Shown one piece after another: positions 15,970-28,648 of a stretch of 44,350 bases of DNA. Position 1 is the stretch's first letter; each line of letters begins with the position of its first letter. The translations under genes were made by a program, and so were the position numbers. The stretch lies in assembly GCF_001956855.1 (NCBI RefSeq), contig NZ_MTHD01000008.1, forward strand, positions 1 through 44,350, read 5' to 3'. Source of the DNA: Azonexus hydrophilus (GTDB lineage: Bacteria; Pseudomonadota; Gammaproteobacteria; Burkholderiales; Rhodocyclaceae). The notes under the pieces are model-generated. The model saw nothing but the letters and a program-made list of their open reading frames with translations, had not been told where the DNA came from and searched no databases.

Positions 15970-16583
15970 GCACGATCACACTTGCCTCCGGCCTGAACCA
16001 ACTCGGCCTCGACCTGCCTGCCGATGCACAGCAGAAGCTGCTCGCCTTCCGCGACCTGCTGCTGAAGTGGAACAAGACCTACAACCTGACCGCGCTGCGC
16101 GATCCGGCGCAGGCCATTTCGCACCACCTGCTCGATTCGCTGGCCATCCTGCCGCATGTCGGCGACGGCCCGCTGCTCGATGTCGGTGCCGGCGGCGGTC
16201 TGCCCGGCATCCCGCTGGCCATCGTCCGGCCGGCGTTGTCGGTGAGCATGGTCGATACCGTGCAGAAAAAAGCGACTTTCCTGCAGCAGGCGGCAATTGA
16301 ACTGGGCTTGAAGAATGTTGCGGTCCACCATGCCCGGGTGGAAGAAATGCGCGGACAATACGCGCAGATCAGTTCCCGCGCCTTTGCCGAAATCGGGCTG
16401 TTCATCGAACTGACCCGTCACCTGCTGGCCCCCGGCGGCCGCTGGCTGGCGATGAAGGGCGTCCGTCCCGACGATGAAATCGCCGCGCTGCCGGCCGACA
16501 TCGTCGTCGAAAAAGTCATTCCACTGCACGTACCCGGCCTTGATGCCGAAAGACACCTCATCCTCCTGAAAGCGGGCTCATGA
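15966..16583 (+). CDS. rsmG: 16S rRNA (guanine527-N7)-methyltransferase
   Basis: A 205-residue S-adenosylmethionine-dependent methyltransferase that modifies G527 of 16S rRNA. The N-terminal part has [17 protein letters not shown] (about residues 31-47) and the SAM-binding motif [17 protein letters not shown] (about 71-87). SRAFAEI near residue 138 is the typical RsmG third motif. The ATG overlaps the mnmG stop (ATGA), and the parA ATG overlaps its own stop in the same way, so the genes are translationally coupled. Confidence 0.97.
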   Translation: MSTITLASGLNQLGLDLPADAQQKLLAFRDLLLKWNKTYNLTALRDPAQAISHHLLDSLAILPHVGDGPLLDVGAGGGLPGIPLAIVRPALSVSMVDTVQKKATFLQQAAIELGLKNVAVHHARVEEMRGQYAQISSRAFAEIGLFIELTRHLLAPGGRWLAMKGVRPDDEIAALPADIVVEKVIPLHVPGLDAERHLILLKAGS

Positions 16584-17341
16584 AAGTACTCGCCATTACC
16601 AACCAGAAGGGCGGCGTCGGCAAGACGACGACCGCGGTCAACCTCGCCGCCTCGCTCGGCGCCGAAGGCCAGCGTGTGCTGCTGATCGACATGGATCCGC
16701 AAGGCAATGCGACGACCGGTGCCGGCATCACCAAGAAGGAAGCGCTGCCGACCGTCTATCAACTGCTGATCGGTGCCGCGACCCTGGTCGAAGTCTGCAT
16801 CAAGACCGAGTTCGCCTTCGACATCCTGCCCGCCAACCGCGAACTGGCCGGCGCCGAAGTCGAACTGATCGAGCTCGACCGCCGCGAATACCGGCTCAAG
16901 GAAGCGCTGGCGCAGAACCACGACGAATACGATTTCGTCCTCATCGACTGCCCGCCGGCACTCAACATGCTGACGGTCAACGCGCTGGTCGCCGCCGACT
17001 CGGTACTGATCCCGATGCAGTGCGAGTACTACGCGCTCGAAGGCCTGTCCGACCTCGTCGAGACGCTGCGCAAGGTGCGTCACCACCTGAATTCGCGCCT
17101 TGAAGTCGAGGGCCTGCTGCGGACCATGTACAACGGCCAGAGCACGCTCACCCAGCAGGTTTCGAACGAACTCGAAAGCCATTTCGGCGACAAGGTCTAC
17201 AAGACCATCGTGCCGCGCAACGTCCGACTGGCCGAAGCGCCGTCGTACGGCAAGCCGGTCATCGCCTTTGACAAGAACTCGAAGGGCGCGCTGGCCTACA
17301 GCGCGCTCGCCCAGGAAATCCTCGAAAGGACCGCCAAATGA
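16580..17341 (+). CDS. parA: Chromosome-partitioning ATPase ParA (Soj)
   Basis: A 253-residue deviant Walker ATPase that moves the ParB-parS complex during chromosome segregation. The deviant Walker A motif KGGVGKTT is at residues 10-17, including the signature lysine K10. [10 protein letters not shown] is the Walker B region. It lacks the N-terminal DNA-binding extension of plasmid ParA type Ia, so it is the chromosomal type. Its ATG overlaps the rsmG stop, and the parB ATG overlaps its own stop by 4 bases. Confidence 0.97.
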   Translation: MKVLAITNQKGGVGKTTTAVNLAASLGAEGQRVLLIDMDPQGNATTGAGITKKEALPTVYQLLIGAATLVEVCIKTEFAFDILPANRELAGAEVELIELDRREYRLKEALAQNHDEYDFVLIDCPPALNMLTVNALVAADSVLIPMQCEYYALEGLSDLVETLRKVRHHLNSRLEVEGLLRTMYNGQSTLTQQVSNELESHFGDKVYKTIVPRNVRLAEAPSYGKPVIAFDKNSKGALAYSALAQEILERTAK

Positions 17342-18189
17342 GCAAATTTAAGGGATTGGGACGCGGCCTGGACGCGCTGCTCGCCGGCAGCGATGCGAAA
17401 CCCGAAGACGAACTGCGCAATCTTCCGGTCGACCGGCTGAAACCCGGAAAATACCAGCCGCGCACGCACATGGACGAAGCTTCGCTGGCCGAACTGGCAA
17501 GCTCGATCAAGACCCAGGGCGTGATGCAGCCGATCCTGGTGCGTGCAATCAACAGCACGCCGGGGGCCGAGCGCTATGAAATCGTCGCCGGCGAACGCCG
17601 CTGGCGCGCCTCGCAACTGGCCGGCCTGAGCGAAGTACCGGTCTTGGTGCGCAGCATCCCCGATGAACAGGCACTGGCGATGGCGCTGATCGAGAACATC
17701 CAGCGCGAAAACCTCAACCCGCTCGAAGAAGCGCAAGGCCTGCAACGCCTGATCGACGAATTCGGCCTGACCCACCAACAGGCCGCCGATGCCGTCGGCC
17801 GTTCGCGCCCGGCTGCCTCCAATTTGCTCCGTTTGCTGCAGTTGACCGCAGCAGTCCAGGAATTGCTGGTTACCGGCAAGCTCGACATGGGCCACGCCCG
17901 CGCGCTGTTGCCGCTGTCCGGCGCGCAGCAGGTGGCAGTGGCGCAACGCATCGTGCAGAAGGGTCTGTCGGTGCGTGAAGCCGAACAACTGGTTCAGCAG
18001 ATCGTCAATCCGCCGAAAAAATCTGCCGCCGCGCCAGTCGACCGCGACCTGCTCCGCCTGCAGGAAGAACTTTCCGACAGCGTCGGCGCCGCCGTCGCCA
18101 TCCGCAGCAACAAGAAGGGGGCCGGCAAGATCACCATCGAATTCGGCAACCTCGACCAGCTCGAAGGCATCCTCGGACGGCTTCGGTAA
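17338..18189 (+). CDS. parB: Chromosome-partitioning protein ParB (Spo0J)
   Basis: A 283-residue CTP-dependent DNA clamp that loads at parS. The N-terminal start KFKGLGRGLDALLAG is the ParA-contacting region. The CTP-binding domain contains GERRWRASQLAGL (about residues 83-95) and ENIQRENLNPLEEAQGL (about 119-135). A helix-turn-helix follows at about 140-165 (LTHQQAADAVGRSRPAASNLLRL). The C-terminal dimer domain is present. No parS sequence was found in this window. A 117-base gap to atpI follows and contains the ATP operon promoter. Confidence 0.97.
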   Translation: MSKFKGLGRGLDALLAGSDAKPEDELRNLPVDRLKPGKYQPRTHMDEASLAELASSIKTQGVMQPILVRAINSTPGAERYEIVAGERRWRASQLAGLSEVPVLVRSIPDEQALAMALIENIQRENLNPLEEAQGLQRLIDEFGLTHQQAADAVGRSRPAASNLLRLLQLTAAVQELLVTGKLDMGHARALLPLSGAQQVAVAQRIVQKGLSVREAEQLVQQIVNPPKKSAAAPVDRDLLRLQEELSDSVGAAVAIRSNKKGAGKITIEFGNLDQLEGILGRLR

Positions 18190-18234
18190 GCGGCTTCCGG
18201 GGATTGCTGCATTGCGGTAAACCCTTAATTTTCA

Positions 18235-18264
18235 TTGACGGTAATTTTTGAAGTCTTGTATCAT
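18235..18264 (+). promoter_or_regulatory. Sigma-70 promoter of the atp operon
   Basis: TTGACG (18235-18240), an 18-base AT-rich spacer and TATCAT (18259-18264) resemble a good sigma-70 promoter, with a start expected near 18271. The TTG that could extend atpI upstream is the -35 element itself, which argues for the shorter atpI. Confidence 0.7.
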
Positions 18265-18306
18265 TTAGGTCTGTGTGGCACAGCCGGTCAACGATTGCAT
18301 TGCACC

Positions 18307-18645
18307 ATGTTAAAAGCGATATATCTGCAACTAGGTGCAGCAGTGATCACCGCCATCGTGGCCGGTGCAATGGTGGGAACGCGGGGGGTCGTTTCGGTTG
18401 GGTTTGCGGCATTGGCCGCGATACTGCCCAACCTTTTCTTTGCCCTCCGGCTGACGATGTTGAAGAATCGCCCGGGTGCATCCTATGCGGCAAGCTTCTT
18501 CATCGGTGAGTTCCTGAAAATTGCCGCCACCATCGGAATTCTGGCAATCGCCATCAAGGGATATCCCGCGATGCACTGGCCGAGCTTGCTGATCGGTCTG
18601 GCGATTGTCTTGCATGCAGGTTTTTTAGCCTTTTGGAAGAAATGA
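18307..18645 (+). CDS. atpI: ATP synthase accessory protein AtpI
   Basis: A 112-residue membrane protein with four predicted helices, including one with [21 protein letters not shown] near the N-terminus and [19 protein letters not shown] at the end. AtpI assists assembly of the c-ring of the ATP synthase and is typically the first, poorly conserved gene of the operon. The ATG at 18307 was chosen because a longer TTG start at 18235 coincides with the promoter. No clear ribosome-binding site is visible. The stop overlaps the region of the atpB start. Confidence 0.85.
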   Translation: MLKAIYLQLGAAVITAIVAGAMVGTRGVVSVGFAALAAILPNLFFALRLTMLKNRPGASYAASFFIGEFLKIAATIGILAIAIKGYPAMHWPSLLIGLAIVLHAGFLAFWKK

Positions 18646-18647
18646 AC

Positions 18648-19475
18648 ATGGCCGCAGGTAGCGCAGCACCGACATCTGGCGAGTACATCGTCCACCACTT
18701 GACCCATCTGAATTCCACCGGTCACGCACAAAAATCCGTGATCGACTGGACCGTGATCAATATCGACACGATGTTCTATTCCATCGTGCTCGGTCTGGCC
18801 ACCGTCTTCGTCCTCTGGCTGGCCGCCCGCAAGGCCACCTCCGGTGTCCCGGGCCGCTTCCAGGCTGCTGTCGAAATCCTGGTCGACATGGTTTCCGAAC
18901 AGGCCAAGGGCATCATCCACAGCGCCGAATCCCGCAAGTTCGTCTCGCCGCTGGCGCTGACCGTCTTCGTCTGGATCTTCTTCATGAACGCGATGGACCT
19001 GCTGCCGGTCGACCTGCTGCCGCGCATTGGCGAAATGTTCGGCATCCATTACCAGCGCGTCGTCGGCACCGCCGACCTGAACGCCGCACTCGGCATGTCG
19101 ATCGGCGTGCTGCTCGTCTGCATCTACTACAACATCAAGATCAAGGGCCTCGGTGGCTGGATTCACGAACTCTTCACCGCCCCGTTCGGCAGCCACCCGC
19201 TGCTCTACCCGATCAACTTCGTCATGCAAATGATCGAATTCGTCGCCAAGACCGTTTCCCACGGCATGCGACTGTTCGGCAACATGTACGCCGGCGAACT
19301 GGTGTTCATGCTGATTGCCCTGCTTGGCGGCACCGCTACTGTCTTCGGCTTCGTCGGCCACATCATCGCCGGTTCGATCTGGGCCATCTTCCACATCCTG
19401 ATCATCACGCTGCAAGCCTTCATCTTCATGATGCTGACGCTGGTATATGTTGGCCAGGCCCACGAAGCACACTGA
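18648..19475 (+). CDS. atpB: F0F1 ATP synthase subunit a
   Basis: A 275-residue membrane subunit that forms the two proton half-channels against the c-ring. The region [23 protein letters not shown] contains the essential arginine (R in GMRLFGN), and the last helix contains [21 protein letters not shown]. The ATG at 18648 has GGAAGA 7 bases upstream; ATG 18642 and TTG 18633 are in frame but badly spaced. It follows atpI with almost no gap. Confidence 0.96.
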   Translation: MAAGSAAPTSGEYIVHHLTHLNSTGHAQKSVIDWTVINIDTMFYSIVLGLATVFVLWLAARKATSGVPGRFQAAVEILVDMVSEQAKGIIHSAESRKFVSPLALTVFVWIFFMNAMDLLPVDLLPRIGEMFGIHYQRVVGTADLNAALGMSIGVLLVCIYYNIKIKGLGGWIHELFTAPFGSHPLLYPINFVMQMIEFVAKTVSHGMRLFGNMYAGELVFMLIALLGGTATVFGFVGHIIAGSIWAIFHILIITLQAFIFMMLTLVYVGQAHEAH

Positions 19476-19794
<319 letters not shown>

Positions 19795-19836
19795 TTACTC
19801 CTCTTCCGATCAACCCTTTAGAAGAGGACTAACACC

Positions 19837-20307
19837 GTGAATCTGAACGCAACGTTGTTTGCACAGCTCGTTGTGTTCTTCATTCTGGCGTGGTTCACGA
19901 TGCAATTCGTGTGGCCGCCCATTGTGAAGGCGCTCGATGAGCGTGCGAAGAAGATCGCGGATGGTCTGGCTGCTGCTGAACGCGGCAAGCAGGATCTCGA
20001 ACTGGCCACCAAGCGCTCCACGGATGCTCTCCGTGAAGGCAAGGAAAAGGCCGCAGAACTGATCGCCAATGCTGAAAAGCGTGGGGCTCAACTGATTGAA
20101 GAAGCCAAGCTGTCCGCCAAAACGGAAGCTGATCGCATCGTAGCCGGTGCGAAGGCCGAAATCGAACAGGAAGCCGTCCGCGCCAAGGAACAGCTGCGCG
20201 AACAGGTCTCGGCTCTGGTCGTCAAAGGCGCCGAGCAGATTCTGCGCCGCGAGATCAATGCCCAGGCTCATTCCGACATTCTGGCCACGATCAAACAGGA
20301 TCTGTAA
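19837..20307 (+). CDS. atpF: F0F1 ATP synthase subunit b
   Basis: A 156-residue peripheral-stalk subunit. One N-terminal membrane helix (about residues 6-25) is followed by a long charged, alanine-rich coiled coil ([20 protein letters not shown] onward). It starts with GTG at 19837, with GAGGA 8 bases upstream. The length equals the E. coli protein. It lies between atpE and atpH in the standard order. Confidence 0.97.
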   Translation: MNLNATLFAQLVVFFILAWFTMQFVWPPIVKALDERAKKIADGLAAAERGKQDLELATKRSTDALREGKEKAAELIANAEKRGAQLIEEAKLSAKTEADRIVAGAKAEIEQEAVRAKEQLREQVSALVVKGAEQILRREINAQAHSDILATIKQDL

Positions 20308-20312
20308 CGCTT

Positions 20313-20846
20313 ATGGCTGAATCCGTCACCATCGCTCGCCCCTACGCCGACGCCGCTTTCATGCTGGCCAAGGAAAGCGGGGCACAGGGCATCTGGTCCC
20401 AGCGCCTGCAAAGGCTGGCGCTGATTGCCCAGGACGGGGACATGGCTCAGGTCATGAGCAACCCCCGGCTCTCCGTTGAACAAGTTGCTGAATTGTTCAT
20501 TTCGCTGTCCGACGACAACGATCCAATTCTCGCCAATTTTGTTCGTACCCTCGCCGAAAACCGGCGTCTCGCACTCCTGCCGGAAGTTTCCCGGCTTTTC
20601 GAACTGGCCCGCAGCCAGGAAGAAGGGGTTCAGGAGGCGGTGGTGTATTCCGCATTCCCGATTGACGCAAACCAGGTGGCTGCTCTGTTGCAGCAACTGG
20701 AACCCCGTTTCGGAACCCGCCTCACTGCCCGCGTCGAAATCGATGCGAGCCTGATTGGTGGTGTGCGGGTCACCGTCGGTGACCAGATGCTGGATGCTTC
20801 AGTCCGCGGCAAACTCGACGCGATGGCCGTGGCACTGAACAACTAG
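20313..20846 (+). CDS. atpH: F0F1 ATP synthase subunit delta
   Basis: A 177-residue subunit that joins the peripheral stalk (b2) to the top of the alpha3beta3 head. It begins TIARPYADAAFMLAKE, the typical delta N-terminus. The C-terminal region IGGVRVTVGDQMLDASVRGKL is the family signature. It lies 5 bases after atpF and 9 bases before atpA. Confidence 0.97.
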   Translation: MAESVTIARPYADAAFMLAKESGAQGIWSQRLQRLALIAQDGDMAQVMSNPRLSVEQVAELFISLSDDNDPILANFVRTLAENRRLALLPEVSRLFELARSQEEGVQEAVVYSAFPIDANQVAALLQQLEPRFGTRLTARVEIDASLIGGVRVTVGDQMLDASVRGKLDAMAVALNN

Positions 20847-20855
20847 GAGATTTTC

Positions 20856-22394
20856 ATGCAGTTGAATCCTTCCGAAATTTCTGAACTGATCAAGAGCAAG
20901 ATCCAGAACCTGCAAGGCGCATCGGAAGTGCGCACGCAGGGCACCGTGGTTTCCGTCACTGACGGTATCTGCCGCGTGCATGGCTTGCAGGACGTCATGC
21001 AAGGTGAAATGCTGGAATTCCCCGGCAACACCATCGGCATGGCACTCAACCTCGAGCGCGACTCCGTCGGCGCCGTTATCCTCGGCGAATACGAGCACAT
21101 CTCCGAGGGCGATATCGTCAAGACGACCGGTCGCATTCTGGAAGTGCCGGTCGGCCCGGAACTGCTTGGCCGCGTGGTCAATACCCTTGGTCAGCCGATC
21201 GACGGCAAGGGCCCGATCAACGCCAAGCTGACCGACAAGCTGGAAAAGGTCGCTCCGGGCGTTATCTGGCGCAAGTCCGTTTCCCAGCCGGTGCAAACCG
21301 GCCTGAAGTGTGTGGACTCCATGGTTCCGGTTGGTCGTGGTCAGCGTGAGCTGATCATTGGCGACCGCCAGACCGGCAAGACCGCCGTTGCCGTTGATGC
21401 GATCATCAACCAGAAGGGCACCGGCGTTTTCTGCGTTTATGTTGCTATCGGTCAAAAGGCTTCGACCATTGCCAACGTCGTGCGCAAGCTGGAAGAACAC
21501 GGCGCGATGGCCAACACCATCGTCGTCGCTGCTTCCGCTTCGGAATCGGCCGCACTGCAGTACCTGGCACCGTACGCCGGCTGCACGATGGGCGAATACT
21601 TCCGTGACCGTGGTCAGGACGCACTGATCGTTTATGACGATCTGACCAAGCAGGCCTGGGGCTACCGTCAGGTTTCCCTGCTGCTGCGCCGTCCGCCGGG
21701 CCGCGAAGCCTATCCGGGCGACGTGTTCTATCTCCACTCCCGCCTGCTCGAGCGCGCTGCCCGCGTTTCCGAAGAATGGGTCGAGAAGTTCACCAACGGT
21801 GAAGTCAAGGGTCAAAGCGGCTCGCTGACGGCACTGCCGGTCATCGAAACCCAGGCAGGTGACGTTTCCGCCTTCGTTCCGACCAACGTGATCTCGATCA
21901 CCGACGGCCAGATCTTCCTGGAAACCGACCTGTTCAATGCTGGTATCCGTCCCGCGATCAACGCCGGTATCTCGGTGTCCCGCGTCGGTGGCGCTGCCCA
22001 GACCAAGCTGATCAAGAAGCTTGGCGGCGGTGTCCGTCTGGCCCTGGCCCAGTACCGCGAACTCGCAGCCTTTGCTCAATTCGCCTCCGACCTCGACGAA
22101 GCCACCCGCAAGCAGCTGGAACGTGGCCGTCTGGTGACCGAGCTGATGAAGCAGCCGCAATACGCTCCGATGAGCATCTCCGAAATGGCCGTCACGCTGT
22201 ACGCAGCTGACAAGGGCTACTTCGATGATGTCGAAGTCAAGCGCGCGCTGGAATGCGAAAAAGCCATGATCAGCTACCTCAAGGCCAATCACGCCGAAGT
22301 CATGAACACCATGGAATCGTCGGCTGACCTGAGCGGTGATTCCGAAAAGGCGCTGGCTGCCGGCATCCAGGCTTTCAAGAGCACCTGGGCCTGA
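20856..22394 (+). CDS. atpA: F0F1 ATP synthase subunit alpha
   Basis: A 512-residue non-catalytic nucleotide-binding subunit. The Walker A motif GDRQTGKT is at residues 169-176. [17 protein letters not shown] (about 365-381) is the ATPase alpha/beta signature, with the arginine of SVSRVG acting as the arginine finger in the catalytic site of beta. AGGAG precedes the ATG. Length and motifs are standard. Confidence 0.99.
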   Translation: MQLNPSEISELIKSKIQNLQGASEVRTQGTVVSVTDGICRVHGLQDVMQGEMLEFPGNTIGMALNLERDSVGAVILGEYEHISEGDIVKTTGRILEVPVGPELLGRVVNTLGQPIDGKGPINAKLTDKLEKVAPGVIWRKSVSQPVQTGLKCVDSMVPVGRGQRELIIGDRQTGKTAVAVDAIINQKGTGVFCVYVAIGQKASTIANVVRKLEEHGAMANTIVVAASASESAALQYLAPYAGCTMGEYFRDRGQDALIVYDDLTKQAWGYRQVSLLLRRPPGREAYPGDVFYLHSRLLERAARVSEEWVEKFTNGEVKGQSGSLTALPVIETQAGDVSAFVPTNVISITDGQIFLETDLFNAGIRPAINAGISVSRVGGAAQTKLIKKLGGGVRLALAQYRELAAFAQFASDLDEATRKQLERGRLVTELMKQPQYAPMSISEMAVTLYAADKGYFDDVEVKRALECEKAMISYLKANHAEVMNTMESSADLSGDSEKALAAGIQAFKSTWA

Positions 22395-22409
22395 TCTTAG
22401 GAGAACGCC

Positions 22410-24714
<2,305 letters not shown>

Positions 24715-24739
24715 TGCGGCCTCAGCATAGGAGCCAGTA

Positions 24740-25165
24740 ATGGTTATGACCGTTCATTGTGATGTCGTCAGTGCCGAAGAATCGATTTTCTCCGGTCTGG
24801 TGGAAATCGCAGTGTTCCCTGGCGAAGCCGGGGAACTCGGCATCCTGCCGCAACATACCCCGCTGTTGACCCGCATCAAGCCCGGCACCATTCGTCTCAA
24901 GGTGCCGGATCAAAGCGAGTTCGAACTGGTGTATGTCTCCGGCGGCATGCTGGAAGTCCAGCCCAACATGATCACCGTGTTGGCGGATACTGCAATTCGT
25001 GCCCACGACCTCGACGAGGCGAAAGCCCTTGAGGCCAAGAAGCACGCCGAGGAAGCACTGGCCAATCGCCAGGCAGAGATGGACTACGCCGCAGCCGAAG
25101 CAGAACTGGCTCAAGCGATCGCCCAACTGCAAGCCATTCAGCGTCTGCGCAAGCATACCCACTGA
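24740..25165 (+). CDS. atpC: F0F1 ATP synthase subunit epsilon
   Basis: A 141-residue subunit that couples gamma to the c-ring and can inhibit ATP hydrolysis. The N-terminal beta-sandwich contains [19 protein letters not shown] (about residues 31-49), and the C-terminal helical pair is alanine- and glutamate-rich. The ATG at 24740 has AGGAG 6 bases upstream; an ATG at 24746 is also in frame. It is the last gene of the operon, 17 bases before a palindromic terminator. Confidence 0.97.
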   Translation: MVMTVHCDVVSAEESIFSGLVEIAVFPGEAGELGILPQHTPLLTRIKPGTIRLKVPDQSEFELVYVSGGMLEVQPNMITVLADTAIRAHDLDEAKALEAKKHAEEALANRQAEMDYAAAEAELAQAIAQLQAIQRLRKHTH

Positions 25166-25182
25166 GCGATTTTCGCCCAGTC

Positions 25183-25209
25183 AAAAAAGGCAGCCTAGGC
25201 TGCCTTTTT
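25183..25209. terminator. Bidirectional terminator between atpC and ubiJ
   Basis: GGCAGCC (25189-25195) and GGCTGCC (25198-25204) are flanked by A6 on the left and T5 on the right, so the element is palindromic and can end transcripts from both sides: atpC on plus and ubiJ on minus. Confidence 0.9.
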
Positions 25210-25229
25210 CATTTTTGTGGATACCGCAA

Positions 25230-25808
25230 TCAATCGGTCAGCCGACTCAGACGTTTATCCAGACGGGCCAGATCGTCGCGCAATACGTCGACCTCGCCGA
25301 GGAATGCCTTGATTTCTGCCGGACTGGCCAGCAGACCCGACTCTTCCGTCACGAATTCCAGCATGTTTTCGGCCATCCGCTGCCCGCCGTCCCGGGCTGC
25401 CGAAAACAGCGCCGCCCCCGAACGCATCAGGCGGCGCGCCGGAATATCGCCAACCAGACTGGCCAGATCGCCTTCCATGTCCCAGCGCAGATTGCGAAAA
25501 ACAAAAGCCAGGGTTTCGGCGATGTCCGCCGCACCACTCAAGCGGGCCGCCGACATCAGGCTGCTGCGGTCAACCATCGCCCGGGCAGGAAAATCCCCAG
25601 GGAGTTCGATGCAGACATCCGGAAAAATACTCGCATCGCCGCCGGCCTGCAGAAAGCCAGCCGCATCGATCTGCAGGCTGATCCTCAGGCCGCCGGCCTG
25701 AATCCTGACGTGAGCACCGGCATGCTGGCGCAAGCGCTCACCGGCCCATGGGGAATCACCGATCAGGTGATTGACCGGCACGACGACCAAGCGCTCGAGA
25801 AGATTCAT
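25230..25808 (-). CDS. ubiJ: Ubiquinone biosynthesis accessory factor UbiJ
   Basis: A 192-residue SCP2-like lipid-binding protein that helps organise the soluble ubiquinone-synthesis complex. The N-terminal SCP2 domain contains GERLRQHAGAHVRIQAGG (about residues 25-42). The C-terminal part is helical and ends in a coiled-coil-like KAFLGEVDVLRDDLARLDKRL. The frame extends to 25859, but that would overlap ubiE; the ATG at 25808 (MNLLERLVVVP) fits family members. It is 16 bases after the ubiE stop. The ubiB gene that often follows is absent. Confidence 0.9.
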   Translation of the reverse strand: MNLLERLVVVPVNHLIGDSPWAGERLRQHAGAHVRIQAGGLRISLQIDAAGFLQAGGDASIFPDVCIELPGDFPARAMVDRSSLMSAARLSGAADIAETLAFVFRNLRWDMEGDLASLVGDIPARRLMRSGAALFSAARDGGQRMAENMLEFVTEESGLLASPAEIKAFLGEVDVLRDDLARLDKRLSRLTD

Positions 25809-25824
25809 GGGAAGCCGGTCCGCC

Positions 25825-26562
25825 TCAGAACTTGAAGCCGCGGTGCAGGGCAACGACACCGAGCGCCATGTTGAAGTACTCGACCTTTTCGAAGCCGACC
25901 GTCTCCATCATCGATTTCAGCGTTTCCTGGTCCGGATGGACGCGGATGGATTCGGAAAGGTAGCGGTAGCTGTCGGAATCCTTGGTCACCAACTGCCCGA
26001 TGCGCGGGATGACCTGGAAGGAATAGAAGTCGTAAACCGGCGCCAGCGGTTTCCATACCTGGGAAAACTCAAGCACCAGCAAACGCCCGCCAGGACGCAG
26101 CACACGCCGCATTTCCGCCAGCGCCTGGTCCTTGTGCGTCATGTTGCGCAAGCCGAAGGCGACGGTCACGCAATCGAACCAGTCATCCGGGAACGGAAGT
26201 TTTTCCGCATCGCACTGCGCTACCGGCAGCATGTAGCCCTTGTCCATCAGCCGATCGCGGCCACGGGCGAGCATTGCATTGTTGATGTCGGTCAGCCAGA
26301 CCTGCCCGGTCTTGCCGACGCGTTTGGCGAAGGCCAGCGACAGATCGCCGGTACCACCGGCGACATCGAGGACACGGGAACCTTCACGCACACCGCTGCG
26401 CTGAATCGTGAAGGCCTTCCACAGACGGTGCATGCCACCCGACATCAGATCGTTCATCAGATCGTAACGGCTGGCGACCGAGTCGAAAACGTCGGCGACG
26501 CGACGGGCTTTTTCCTGCTCGGCAACGGTTTCGAAGCCAAAATGCGTTGTATCGTTTTTCAT
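25825..26562 (-). CDS. ubiE: Demethylmenaquinone/ubiquinone C-methyltransferase
   Basis: A 245-residue SAM-dependent methyltransferase that adds the ring C-methyl group in ubiquinone (and menaquinone) synthesis. Motif I is [15 protein letters not shown] (about residues 64-78). The UbiE signatures [17 protein letters not shown] (about 33-49) and [15 protein letters not shown] (about 153-167) are clear. The ATG at 26562 is 5 bases after the DUF971 gene. It belongs to the minus-strand run ending with ubiJ. Confidence 0.97.
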   Translation of the reverse strand: MKNDTTHFGFETVAEQEKARRVADVFDSVASRYDLMNDLMSGGMHRLWKAFTIQRSGVREGSRVLDVAGGTGDLSLAFAKRVGKTGQVWLTDINNAMLARGRDRLMDKGYMLPVAQCDAEKLPFPDDWFDCVTVAFGLRNMTHKDQALAEMRRVLRPGGRLLVLEFSQVWKPLAPVYDFYSFQVIPRIGQLVTKDSDSYRYLSESIRVHPDQETLKSMMETVGFEKVEYFNMALGVVALHRGFKF

Positions 26563-26567
26563 GGCAA

Positions 26568-26984
26568 TCAGTGATGGTGGCTACAGGATGATCCGCTGTG
26601 GCGTGGCGTATCGTCGATATCGCGCGACGCCCCTTGCGCCTCGACCAGCCGCAGATACTCCGCCCAGAGCTCGTCGTGATGTAGGGCGAGATTATGCAAC
26701 AGGTCCCAGGTATAAAGGCCGCTGTCATGGCCATCGGAAAACACCAGTTTCAGTGCGTAGGTGCCCACCGGCTCCAGGGCCAGCAGATCTACATTGCGCT
26801 TGCCCACCTGCAGCGTCTCCTGTCCCGGGGCATGCCCCCGCGCCTCGGCGGACGGGGTAAACACCCGCAGGTATTCGAAATCCAGGCGAAAGGACTGCTC
26901 GCCATAACCCAGTTCCAGCACCCGGCTCTTCGTGTGCAAACGGATCACCTCCGGAATCGGGGTATCTTTTTCCATACCGGCCAT
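26568..26984 (-). CDS. DUF971-domain protein
   Basis: A 138-residue protein whose core (about residues 8-105) is a DUF971 / gamma-butyrobetaine-hydroxylase N-terminal-like domain, with [19 protein letters not shown] near the start and [21 protein letters not shown] in the middle. This small fold binds zinc in some eukaryotic proteins; its bacterial role is not established. The ATG at 26984 has GGAGAG just upstream, and a GTG at 26996 overlaps that site. The C-terminus ends in a CSHHH cluster that might bind metal. It sits directly before ubiE, a common betaproteobacterial pairing. Confidence 0.85.
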   Translation of the reverse strand: MAGMEKDTPIPEVIRLHTKSRVLELGYGEQSFRLDFEYLRVFTPSAEARGHAPGQETLQVGKRNVDLLALEPVGTYALKLVFSDGHDSGLYTWDLLHNLALHHDELWAEYLRLVEAQGASRDIDDTPRHSGSSCSHHH

Positions 26985-27040
26985 TATTCTCTCCACACCA
27001 GATTGACTAGTTTACCTTGAAGCGCCGAAACTGCGAGCGT

Positions 27041-28648
27041 TCAAAGTTCGATGATGCTGATCCTGTCGAAATCCGCCTGCCGTTGCAGCACGTGATTCAT
27101 TCTCACCCGTCGGGTACGTTCCCCCGAAACCAGCTCGAGTTCCCGTCCTGCGTGGTAGTGACCAGAGGGCAATACCAGCGAAGTTTCCTCGCCAATGGCG
27201 GGCAGTGCCGGCAGGACGAATCCCGACGCATAGCGGTCCGTCATCGCGACACCTTCCTGGTCCAGTGGCCGGAAGCAAACCCCGCGCGGAATTCCCGGCA
27301 ATGTTGCCAGACCGACGACGACCCCCCCCGACTCTTCCTGCATCAGCCAGGTGGCGTAAGCCAGCAGGAAGCGGTCACCGTCATGAGGGCACACTGCCAT
27401 CAACTGGCCGTGCAGGATACGCTGCCCGGCCTCGCTGCGAGCCAATCGAAAACCATTGGCTGAATGATTGATGACTGACCAGTCCTCCAGCGGAAAATCG
27501 GCACGTGGCTTGATGACCAGGGCCTGAGCCGGATCTGCCCGGTCGCGGAAGGTGAATAGCTGGTCGAAATCCCCACGGGAGTAGGCGACGGCTGAATCAG
27601 GTTGTTGAAACGCTTCACCGCTGATGTGAAAGTACATGGCATCAAAGCCAGTCACCAGCCTGGCCGTACCCTCACTGGCAAAACGCCGGAAGCGACGGGC
27701 CGAGGCGGACTGTGACCACGGTTTGGCAAGGTGCTCGAGCACCTTGCCGACATGACTCGCACTTTCCTCGCCCAGACCAAGTTGCGATGGTGTGAAACGC
27801 ATGCGCAGCTGACTGAGCATATGATCGATCTGCAGGCCCAGCCGGCCCGTATCCAGGCGCCGGACATCGCTTGCCGAGCCTTCGACCGAGACACTGGGGT
27901 GCAGCGGCTGATCCTTCATCAATTCGACGACATACGGCGGCAACTCAAGATCATTGTCGAGCGTGCCGATACCGACCAGCGGCGCCCACATTGCCGCCCA
28001 GCGGCGGATCAGGTTGAGGTTACGCACACTGTTGCTGTATGGACTGGCAACATCGATCAGCAACAGCGTGATGTAGGCTGCCGCACAGTGGGTCGCCTGG
28101 ACGCTGTTTTCCAGCGTATCGCTGACCGGCGTGAAAGCGATGCCCCATTCTTCGGCCGTTTCGTAAAACCCGTGAAAATCGAGCCAGATGCCGGGCGGCA
28201 ATTCGCGACGAGCACGGTAGTGCTCAAGAATGACCATACCGGTGTAGTAGATGCAGCGATGCAGTATCGTCGCCATCAGTTCCTGGTAACCGGGATCTTC
28301 CGTCGCCGGTTCTTCCAGGCTGGCACATAGTGCATAGGCCTTGCTCATCTTGTGCCAAGCCTGCACCACCATCTGGAAGGCCGATTCTTCCTCGGCCGTC
28401 AGCGGCACCGCCTTGTTGTGATAGGCACGTGCCATTTCCTCCTCGACAAAGCACAAGGGCACCCGGGCTTGTTCAAGCAGTTGAAAAAAGACCCCTGGAT
28501 CGGGCGGGGTTGCGAGCAGGGCATCGAGAAACCCGGTCAACTGCCGCTCGGCCACCGCTGGATTAGCCAGCATCAATCCGCCGAGATAGTATGTACCACT
28601 GACCAGATCGACAATCTCGATGCATGCATATTGCTGGTTATCGTTCAT
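27041..28648 (-). CDS. Large orphan protein with weak PilZ-like motif
   Basis: A 535-residue soluble protein I do not recognise by name. The first about 300 residues look mostly helical, with an MARAYHNKAVPLTAEEE segment near residue 72 and several Trp/His-rich stretches. The C-terminal third has a beta-rich pattern with NHSANGFRL (about residues 394-402), matching the NxSxxG half of the PilZ cyclic-di-GMP motif. An Arg-rich RRFRR lies at about 318-322, farther away than usual. It overlaps the upstream HIT gene by 4 bases, so it is co-transcribed and coupled. It separates HIT from the DUF971-ubiE pair. Binding of cyclic-di-GMP is only a possibility. Confidence 0.8.
   Translation of the reverse strand: MNDNQQYACIEIVDLVSGTYYLGGLMLANPAVAERQLTGFLDALLATPPDPGVFFQLLEQARVPLCFVEEEMARAYHNKAVPLTAEEESAFQMVVQAWHKMSKAYALCASLEEPATEDPGYQELMATILHRCIYYTGMVILEHYRARRELPPGIWLDFHGFYETAEEWGIAFTPVSDTLENSVQATHCAAAYITLLLIDVASPYSNSVRNLNLIRRWAAMWAPLVGIGTLDNDLELPPYVVELMKDQPLHPSVSVEGSASDVRRLDTGRLGLQIDHMLSQLRMRFTPSQLGLGEESASHVGKVLEHLAKPWSQSASARRFRRFASEGTARLVTGFDAMYFHISGEAFQQPDSAVAYSRGDFDQLFTFRDRADPAQALVIKPRADFPLEDWSVINHSANGFRLARSEAGQRILHGQLMAVCPHDGDRFLLAYATWLMQEESGGVVVGLATLPGIPRGVCFRPLDQEGVAMTDRYASGFVLPALPAIGEETSLVLPSGHYHAGRELELVSGERTRRVRMNHVLQRQADFDRISIIEL

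Noticed and set aside
2940..16300. Repeated GGCAATTG/GGCGGCAAT words
   Set aside because: Several copies are visible (2944, 13417, 15909, 16293), but they are shorter, more variable and not clearly above expectation by eye, unlike GTCGACCGCA.
25254..25264. TTATCCAGA, and TTATCCACT near 33562, as DnaA boxes
   Set aside because: Each has one mismatch to TTATCCACA, they are isolated, and they lie in or next to coding sequence. No cluster marks an origin here.
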